Assembly (NCBI GenBank): GCA_900757235.1
Contig: CAAENB010000021.1
Coordinates: 1-15,291 of the forward strand
From: an uncultured Collinsella sp.
GTDB lineage: Bacteria; Actinomycetota; Coriobacteriia; Coriobacteriales; Coriobacteriaceae
Direction of reading: 5' to 3'
DNA length: 15,291 nt
Below are positions 7,394-12,183 of the stretch, piece by piece. Each line of letters opens with the position of its first letter. Position 1 is the stretch's first letter. Made by a program: the position numbers and the translations under genes. Below the pieces are notes generated by a model. The model was not told the DNA's origin. It saw only the letters and a list, made by a program, of their open reading frames with translations, and did no database searches.

Positions 7394-8269
7394 TCAGCCA
7401 AAACGCCCCGTCAAATAATCCGCGGTGCGTGGATCGGACGGATTCTTGAAGAGTTGCGCGGTGGGCGCGTGCTCCACCAGCTCACCCAGCAAAAAGAACG
7501 CAACCGAATCGGAAATACGCGCGGCCTGCTGCATGTTGTGCGTCACGACCACCAGCGTGCAGGTCTCCTTGAGCTCGCAGGCCAGCTGCTCCACCACCAA
7601 CGTCGACACAGGGTCGAGTGCCGAGGTCGGCTCGTCCATCAGCAGAATGTCGGGCTGCACGGCAAGTGCGCGGGCGATGCACAGGCGCTGCTGCTGTCCA
7701 CCCGAAAGACCCAGGCCCGACTCTTTGAGCTTGTCCTTGACCTCGTCCCACAGGGCAGCGCGACGCAGGGAGTCCTCGACCAGCTCATCGAGCACGGCGC
7801 GGTCGCGCACTCCCATACCGCGAGGACCGTAGGCGACGTTGTCGTAGATGCTCATGGGAAATGGGTTGGGGCGTTGGAACACCATGCCCACGCGCTGGCG
7901 CAAACGGCAGATGTCGCAATCGCCCAGGATATCTTGACCATCGAGCGCAATCTTGCCCTCGATGCGGCAATCCTTGATGCCGTCGTTCATGCGGTTAAAG
8001 CAGCGCAGCAACGTGGACTTTCCGCAGCCCGAAGGCCCGATGAACGAGGTGATCTGCTTGTCGCGGATCTTGATATTCACGTCCTTGAGCGCATGGTGGT
8101 CGCCATAGAACAGGTCGAGGCCCTCGACGTCGATGCGCGTCGGCGAGGCGGCAAGATCCTCTGCCGCGGGGCGAGTCGCATCCCCAACCTCGCGCTCATG
8201 CGCGGCCTCGGCCTGCGCTTCCATGAGTTCTTCAAGCTCCGTGGGCTCCACAGCCGCAGCAGCCGTCAT
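7394..8269 (-). CDS. pstB: Phosphate ABC transporter ATP-binding protein PstB
   Basis: This 291-residue ATPase would energise the PstCA phosphate permease. It shows Walker A GPSGCGKST (78-86), the PstB-typical RCFNRMND, a Q loop in MVFQRPNPFPMSIYDNVAYGPR (Gln132), signature LSGGQQQR (188-195), Walker B ILLMDEPTSALD (Asp212, Glu213) and switch His244 in VTHN. RPNPFP and the late DPRTADYLTGRFG ending are diagnostic of PstB. I chose the ATG at 8267-8269 because GGAGGTG lies 8 bases upstream; the ATG at 8282-8284 would put that site inside the gene. An Ala/Glu-rich N-terminal extension of about 44 residues precedes the normal start of the fold. pstS, pstC, pstA and phoU are absent from the window, so pstB is detached from its usual operon partners here. 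Confidence 0.95.
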   Translation of the reverse strand: MTAAAAVEPTELEELMEAQAEAAHEREVGDATRPAAEDLAASPTRIDVEGLDLFYGDHHALKDVNIKIRDKQITSFIGPSGCGKSTLLRCFNRMNDGIKDCRIEGKIALDGQDILGDCDICRLRQRVGMVFQRPNPFPMSIYDNVAYGPRGMGVRDRAVLDELVEDSLRRAALWDEVKDKLKESGLGLSGGQQQRLCIARALAVQPDILLMDEPTSALDPVSTLVVEQLACELKETCTLVVVTHNMQQAARISDSVAFFLLGELVEHAPTAQLFKNPSDPRTADYLTGRFG

Positions 8270-8283
8270 ACCGCACACCTCCA

Positions 8284-8311
8284 TATCGATATCAATTCAG
8301 CAGTATCGATA
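8284..8311. promoter_or_regulatory. Paired TATCGATA palindromes before pstB
   Basis: The perfect 8-bp palindrome TATCGATA occurs twice, at 8284-8291 (inside the 10-bp palindrome ATATCGATAT) and 8304-8311, exactly 20 bp apart, or about two helical turns. The first copy abuts the pstB ribosome binding site. The spacing and position suggest an operator for a dimeric regulator; no regulator is identified. Confidence 0.4.
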
Positions 8312-8324
8312 GTAGGAATCGCGG

Positions 8325-8351
8325 CTCATACGCACGTGAGCACATTGTCAA
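8325..8351 (-). promoter_or_regulatory. Candidate pstB-phoB-phoR promoter
   Basis: A perfect -35 hexamer TTGACA on the minus strand (8346-8351) lies in the gap between the VanS-like kinase gene and pstB. The best -10, TATGAG (8325-8330), is only 15 bp away and weak, as expected of a promoter that needs an activator. Confidence 0.35.
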
Positions 8352-8372
8352 GTGTTTGTAAGGGCACGCTAG

Positions 8373-9611
8373 CTATGCGGCGGGCAGCTCGATGGTGAAT
8401 ATCGTGTGTTCGGGCGTCGATTCACATGCAACGGTACCGCCGTGTGCCGCGATGATCTCCTTGGCAATAGCAAGGCCCAGGCCGGCACCACCGCGATCGG
8501 TCGCACGCGCCGCATCCAGGCGATAGAACTTCTCAAAGATCACCTTGAGCTTAGCCGCAGGGATAGGATCGCCCTGATTGATAAAGCGCACGCGCACGCC
8601 GCCATCGTCTTGGCGCCTGGCCTCAATCGTGATAGTCGAGCCCTCATAGCTATAGGCGACGGCGTTTTTCATGATGTTGTTAAACACGCGGGCCATCTTA
8701 TCGCCATCCACGAGCACCGTCAGGTCCTCGCGAATATCAACCTGGGCTTCCTTATGTTGCTCGTTGAGGATGGGATAGAACTCGTCAGCCACCTGAGCCA
8801 GCAGCAACCCCAGATCAACATAGCCGCGCGTGAGCACGATATCGTGGAAGTCAAAGCGCGTGATATCGAAGAGCTCTTCGATGAGTGCATCGAGCCGGTG
8901 CGCCTTGTCGAGTGCCACGCCCGTAAAGTGCGCACGTTGCTCAACCGGCAGCTCAGGAGCCTCTTGCAGCAGCGAAAGATAGCCCACCACACTGGCAAGC
9001 GGGGTGCGTAGGTCATGTGCCAAGTACGTGACCAGATCGTCCTTGCGATGAGACTCGTCACGCAAGGCCTGTTGCACCTTGCGCTCGCGATCGCGCACAC
9101 GGTTGAGTGCGCCCTCGACCTCCAGGAAGTCGCCGTCGATGTTGTCCCAGGTGTCGGGGTGATCGATCAGGCGATCTTGAATACGAGCGGCCAGCACACA
9201 ATCGGCATGCTGCTCGCCCTGCTCATAGCCCTGGTAGTACAGGGCGCGGCCGCAAAAGAACAGCACGCACACGGCAAGCGCCAGCACAAAGCCAAGCATG
9301 TTGAATACAAAGCCGGCATCGAACAGCACCGGCCCTTCGATGCCGCCGAGTGCCATGGCGCCAATCGCCAACGTCATGGCCCACGCGGCACCGCCAATCA
9401 CCACGCAGCGGCGTACGATTTCAAATCGATCGATCAGCAAAAAGCCGACAAGCAGCACCGCCAAGATTCCAGCGATGTTATCGATGCCAATCAGCAGCAG
9501 GCTCAGCAAAAAGAGCAGCACCGTTGCAAGCGCGCGGTTGTCGACGACCGACCTCACGTATTCAAAGAGTCGATCGGGCACCTCGAATGCCTGCCTATCG
9601 TCTTTTGTCAT
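8373..9611 (-). CDS. VanS-like sensor histidine kinase with four membrane helices
   Basis: This 412-residue kinase starts with four predicted membrane helices (about 28-43, 46-61, 70-89 and 100-120) joined by short loops, so it lacks a large extracellular sensor domain. A linker of about 70 residues leads to the HisKA domain DLVTYLAHDLRTPLASVVGY, with phospho-acceptor His199. That wording, followed by LSLLQEAPELP, closely resembles VanS kinases. The ATPase domain has ARVFNNIMKNAVAYS, NQGDPI, IFEKFYRLDAAR and GGAGLGLAIAKEI. The ATG at 9609-9611 is preferred to the GTG at 9615-9617 because GGGG lies 8 bases before the ATG but only 2 before the GTG. The gene starts 25 bp after the VanR-like gene. 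No vanH, vanA/B/C or vanX gene is present, so this is not a resistance operon; a role in wall-stress sensing is inferred. Confidence 0.88.
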   Translation of the reverse strand: MTKDDRQAFEVPDRLFEYVRSVVDNRALATVLLFLLSLLLIGIDNIAGILAVLLVGFLLIDRFEIVRRCVVIGGAAWAMTLAIGAMALGGIEGPVLFDAGFVFNMLGFVLALAVCVLFFCGRALYYQGYEQGEQHADCVLAARIQDRLIDHPDTWDNIDGDFLEVEGALNRVRDRERKVQQALRDESHRKDDLVTYLAHDLRTPLASVVGYLSLLQEAPELPVEQRAHFTGVALDKAHRLDALIEELFDITRFDFHDIVLTRGYVDLGLLLAQVADEFYPILNEQHKEAQVDIREDLTVLVDGDKMARVFNNIMKNAVAYSYEGSTITIEARRQDDGGVRVRFINQGDPIPAAKLKVIFEKFYRLDAARATDRGGAGLGLAIAKEIIAAHGGTVACESTPEHTIFTIELPAA

Positions 9612-9636
9612 ATCCACTTCCCCACCATCAAAGGCG

Positions 9637-10332
9637 CTATTCGATTATGTAGCCGACGCCCCAGACGTTTTTGATAAAGCGCGGCTTTTGAGCGTCGTCA
9701 CCGATCTTTTCGCGCAGGTGGCGAATGTGCACCATCACCGTATTGTTGGAGCCGGGCATAAAATCCTCGTTCCACACCGCGCGGAACAGATCCTCCACGG
9801 CCACCACACTGCCGCGATGCTCGACCAGATACAGCAAGATGGAATACTCGATGGGCGTGAGGCGCACCGGCGCACCGTCCACCATTACGGAACGAGCATC
9901 GCGGTTGATCTCCAGGCCGTCGAGCTGGATGATCGGCGACTCGGCCACCTGCGCGCGGCTACCGTAGCTGGTGTAGCGGCGAAGCTGAGCATGCACGCGC
10001 GCGATGAGCTCAAGCGGACGGAACGGCTTAACCACGTAATCGTCCGCGCCAAGCGAAAGGCCCTCGATCTTGTCTTGCTGGGCATCGCGCGCCGTCAGCA
10101 TGATCACGGGATAGGTATGGCTGGAACGGATCGTACGTAGCAGCTCAAAGCCATCGATATCGGGCAGCATGACATCCAGCAGCGCCAGATCGAACTCCTG
10201 CTCCAAGATTGCCTTGGCAGCATCGGCCCCGCTATAGGCGACCTGTACGTCAAAGCCTTCTTTTGTAAGGTAGATACCAACCAAGTCGGCGATGGCCTTT
10301 TCGTCATCAACTACCAAAATGCGCTCGTTCAT
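9637..10332 (-). CDS. VanR-like response regulator (OmpR family)
   Basis: This 231-residue regulator has a receiver domain with Asp9/Asp10, phospho-acceptor Asp53 in LLDVMLPDIDG, Thr80 and Lys102 in VKPFRPLELIARVHAQLRR. The winged-helix domain contains LTPIEYSILLYLVEH, SNNTVMVHIRHLREKIGD and ends in VWGVGYIIE. KPFRPLELIARV.AQLRRY, NNT..VHIRHLREK and the VWGVGY ending are hallmarks of VanR-type regulators. AGGAG lies 5 bases before the ATG at 10330-10332. It is the first gene of a pair with the VanS-like kinase and is divergent from the D-Ala-D-Ala carboxypeptidase gene, which is its most obvious candidate target. The likely DNA signal is the TTAAG tandem repeat in the divergent region. Confidence 0.92.
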   Translation of the reverse strand: MNERILVVDDEKAIADLVGIYLTKEGFDVQVAYSGADAAKAILEQEFDLALLDVMLPDIDGFELLRTIRSSHTYPVIMLTARDAQQDKIEGLSLGADDYVVKPFRPLELIARVHAQLRRYTSYGSRAQVAESPIIQLDGLEINRDARSVMVDGAPVRLTPIEYSILLYLVEHRGSVVAVEDLFRAVWNEDFMPGSNNTVMVHIRHLREKIGDDAQKPRFIKNVWGVGYIIE

Positions 10333-10352
10333 GCGTGCTCCTCTCGCGCTCC

Positions 10353-10358
10353 ATTATG
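10353..10358 (-). promoter_or_regulatory. Candidate -10 box of the VanR-like operon
   Basis: CATAAT on the minus strand lies 20 bp before the ATG, giving a leader of only about a dozen bases. No good -35 hexamer is placed 16-18 bp upstream, consistent with activation by a regulator. Confidence 0.35.
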
Positions 10359-10397
10359 CCCGAGGGGGCGCATGCCACACACAACAAGCGTGGGTGA

Positions 10398-10414
10398 TTA
10401 AGTCGGCCTTAAGC
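10398..10414 (+). promoter_or_regulatory. Tandem TTAAG(T/C) repeat, candidate response-regulator site
   Basis: TTAAGT (10398-10403) and TTAAGC (10409-10414) are direct repeats with an 11-bp period, the arrangement bound side by side by OmpR/PhoB-family dimers. They sit between the VanR-like gene and the carboxypeptidase gene, about 40 bp upstream of the candidate -10 of the VanR-like gene and about 70 bp upstream of the carboxypeptidase -10. Confidence 0.4.
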
Positions 10415-10484
10415 ACCCTTGTGCCCGTTCGGGCGCGGATGTGGGCCACGCACGCACGCGATGATCGCCGACGCCGGCAAACGA

Positions 10485-10490
10485 TATACT
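10485..10490 (+). promoter_or_regulatory. Candidate -10 box of the carboxypeptidase gene
   Basis: TATACT lies about 40 bp before the GTG start. The hexamer at -35 spacing (TGATCG) is a poor match. Its position downstream of the in-frame ATG at 10461 argues against that upstream start. Confidence 0.45.
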
Positions 10491-10529
10491 CTAGTTCCAG
10501 AAGAGACCATCCCGTCGAAAGCGAAATCT

Positions 10530-11870
10530 GTGAAGTCCCTCATCTCTTTTGCAAAGCGCTCAGCCCAGCTTGCCGCCGGCTTTGTCTGCGCTATCGCCCT
10601 TGCCGCTGGCGTGCCCACCGTCGCCGGCGCCCAAGTGCTCACGACCGACAATGTTTGCGGCAAAACCGCCGATGCGCGCGGCATCACGGCCGAAAACCTG
10701 CCCGATATCGATGCGACCAATGCCCTCGTCATGGGCAAAGACGGCACCGTCTACTATGGGCGCGGCGCCGATGAGCAGGTCAAAATCGCCTCGATCACCA
10801 AGGTCATGACCGCAATCCTAACCGTCGAGAATTGCAAGATGGACGAGAAGGTCACGGTAAGCAACACCGCGGCCACCGTGGGCAATTCGACCGCCGGCTT
10901 GCTCGAAGGCGACGAGCTTACCGTGGAGCAGGCACTGCGCGGCCTGATGATTCCCTCGGGCAACGACGCCGCCATCGTGCTCGCCGAATATGTGGGCAAG
11001 AAGATCGAGCCTAAGACCAAAGACGCCGAGGCCACCTTTGTGAAGGCCATGAACGAGCGCGCTAAGAAGCTCGGCTGCACCGGTACGCTTTTTGAAAACC
11101 CGCATGGTCTGGACTTTGATGAGTGGGCTGGCGATATGCACTCAACCGCACACGACGTAGCGCTGATGATGCAGGAGGCCATGAAAAACGACACGATCCG
11201 CGAGGTCGTAGCGAGCGAGGATTCCTGGATCGAGGTCACGGGCGCCGACGGCGCCGACCATTCGCATTCCATGGACACGCATAACTATTTGCTGGGCCAA
11301 GATGGCAACATCGGTGGCAAGACCGGCACCACCGACGACGCGGGCTATTGCTTTACGAGCGCCTACAACCGCGACGGCGACGAGATCTACACCGTCGTTT
11401 TGAACTCCACCACCACCGACCAGCGCTTTACCGATACCGCAACCCTTGCCAATTGGTACTACGGTCACAAGGTGACGGTCGCAATCGCCAACACGCAGGA
11501 AAAGACCGCCAACGGCAACCCGCTTATGGCGCGTATTGGCCAAACCGACTGGACGGATAAGACGATCGACGCCACACTCGCCGATCCTACGGCGCAAGCG
11601 ACCGTGTTTTCCCTTGCCGGCGAGGTGACCGAAAAGGTTAGCTACGACGATCTTTCGGGCACGGTGCATGTGGGCGACAAGGTGGGCAGCGTTACGCTCA
11701 AGCAGGACGGCACCAAGATCGCCGTCATGGACCTGGTTGCCGACGAGGAAGGCGCAGGGCCGAATCCCATTGAGTGGCTACTCGTGAAGCTCGACCGCCT
11801 GGGCCGCCGCATCGACAACCGCCCACTCACGGCAGAAAGCGAGACCGTCGCCAAGGCGCCCGAGGTGTAG
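10530..11870 (+). CDS. dacA: Secreted serine D-Ala-D-Ala carboxypeptidase (PBP5/DacA type)
   Basis: This 446-residue protein trims the terminal D-alanine from peptidoglycan stem peptides outside the membrane. A signal peptide (basic start, hydrophobic AAGFVCAIALAAG, cleavage near VAGA-Q) precedes the S11 peptidase domain. Catalytic motifs are SITK (Ser88, Lys91), SGN (143-145) and KTG (264-266). The family sequences IPSGNDAAI, NPHGLD and GKTGTT are intact. A C-terminal beta-rich domain ends with NPIEWLLVKLDRLGRRI, a likely amphipathic membrane-anchoring helix as in PBP5. I chose the GTG at 10530 because it starts the signal peptide directly and lies after a TATACT box; its ribosome site (GAAAG) is weak. 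Open frame extends upstream to a TTG at 10419, but those residues do not look like a signal peptide. It is divergent from the VanR-like gene. Confidence 0.93.
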   Translation: MKSLISFAKRSAQLAAGFVCAIALAAGVPTVAGAQVLTTDNVCGKTADARGITAENLPDIDATNALVMGKDGTVYYGRGADEQVKIASITKVMTAILTVENCKMDEKVTVSNTAATVGNSTAGLLEGDELTVEQALRGLMIPSGNDAAIVLAEYVGKKIEPKTKDAEATFVKAMNERAKKLGCTGTLFENPHGLDFDEWAGDMHSTAHDVALMMQEAMKNDTIREVVASEDSWIEVTGADGADHSHSMDTHNYLLGQDGNIGGKTGTTDDAGYCFTSAYNRDGDEIYTVVLNSTTTDQRFTDTATLANWYYGHKVTVAIANTQEKTANGNPLMARIGQTDWTDKTIDATLADPTAQATVFSLAGEVTEKVSYDDLSGTVHVGDKVGSVTLKQDGTKIAVMDLVADEEGAGPNPIEWLLVKLDRLGRRIDNRPLTAESETVAKAPEV

Positions 11871-11894
11871 GGCATAAGAATAATAAGTCCACTG

Positions 11895-11927
11895 AAAGGA
11901 GGCGTCCGAAAGGATGCCTCCTTTTTT
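11895..11927 (+). terminator. Strong intrinsic terminator of the carboxypeptidase gene
   Basis: AAAGGAGGCGTCC (11895-11907) pairs over 13 bp with GGATGCCTCCTTT around a GAAA tetraloop, followed by six T residues (11922-11927). It starts 24 bp after the dacA stop codon. Confidence 0.93.
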
Positions 11928-11950
11928 GAGGTTCGAATCCCCAGCCGCCA
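11928..11950 (+). pseudogene. tRNA 3'-end fragment (T arm plus CCA), Ser-like
   Basis: Directly after the terminator T tract, GAGGTTCGAATCCCCAG followed by CCGCCA reads as a tRNA T arm plus 3' end on the plus strand. It matches the 3' end of the neighbouring tRNA-Ser but is on the opposite strand, carries one T-stem mismatch and lacks four acceptor bases (TCTC). It cannot form a tRNA; it may be a rearrangement relic. Confidence 0.5.
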
Positions 11951-11960
11951 TTCTTGATAA

Positions 11961-11986
11961 TAAAAAGGGCCCCAAATGGGACCCTT
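11961..11986 (-). terminator. tRNA-Ser terminator
   Basis: Minus strand: AAGGGTCCC pairs with GGGGCCCTT around an ATTT loop (nine pairs, one G-U), followed by TTTTTATT. It lies 14 bp after the tRNA CCA end. Confidence 0.8.
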
Positions 11987-12000
11987 CTTCAAATTCGTAC

Positions 12001-12091
12001 TGGCGGAGAGCTGGGGATTCGAACCCCAGATGCCCTTTTGGGGCATACTCGCTTAGCAGGCGAGCACCTTCGGCCTCTCGGTCAGCTCTCC
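12001..12091 (-). tRNA. tRNA-Ser(GCT)
   Basis: A 91-base class II tRNA with encoded CCA (12001-12003). The acceptor stem GGAGAGC (12085-12091) pairs with GCTCTCC (12005-12011), and G is the discriminator. The anticodon stem CTCGC/GCGAG encloses loop CTGCTAA with anticodon GCT, reading AGC/AGU serine codons. The long variable arm ATGCCC-CAAAA-GGGCAT is typical of tRNA-Ser. The T arm is TGGGG-TTCGAAT-CCCCA. Confidence 0.97.
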
Positions 12092-12105
12092 GTAACAGCC
12101 GTTCT

Positions 12106-12134
12106 ATAGTAACCAAACAGCCAAGGATGGGCAA
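12106..12134 (-). promoter_or_regulatory. tRNA-Ser promoter
   Basis: On the minus strand TTGCCC (12129-12134) and TACTAT (12106-12111) have an exact 17-bp spacer. The -10 box ends 14 bp before the mature tRNA 5' end. Confidence 0.65.
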
Positions 12135-12183
12135 GAGGAAATTTTCTAATTGCCTAGCATCCTTTCCTCCTTGGAAGCTTCGC

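Noticed and set aside
5917..7449. 510-codon plus-strand open frame opposite phoB and phoR
   Set aside because: It spans two well-supported minus-strand genes and their junction, and the translation is Arg/His/Gln-rich with no domain motif.
8346..8362. Classical Bacillus-type PHO box before pstB
   Set aside because: TTACAA and TTGACA half-sites are 10 bp apart rather than 11 and only two are present, too weak to call.
10419..10529. N-terminal extension of the carboxypeptidase from an upstream TTG or ATG
   Set aside because: The extra residues would precede an otherwise complete signal peptide, and a TATACT promoter box lies inside this stretch.
8373..11870. Vancomycin resistance operon
   Set aside because: Only VanR/VanS-like regulators are present. 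There is no D-Ala-D-Lac or D-Ala-D-Ser ligase, dehydrogenase or VanX-type dipeptidase, and the carboxypeptidase is a serine PBP5 type rather than zinc VanY.
11928..12024. attL/attR pair of an integrated element at tRNA-Ser
   Set aside because: An integration duplicate of a tRNA 3' end should be in direct orientation with an integrase between the copies. Here the fragment is inverted, only about 50 bp away, and there is no integrase.
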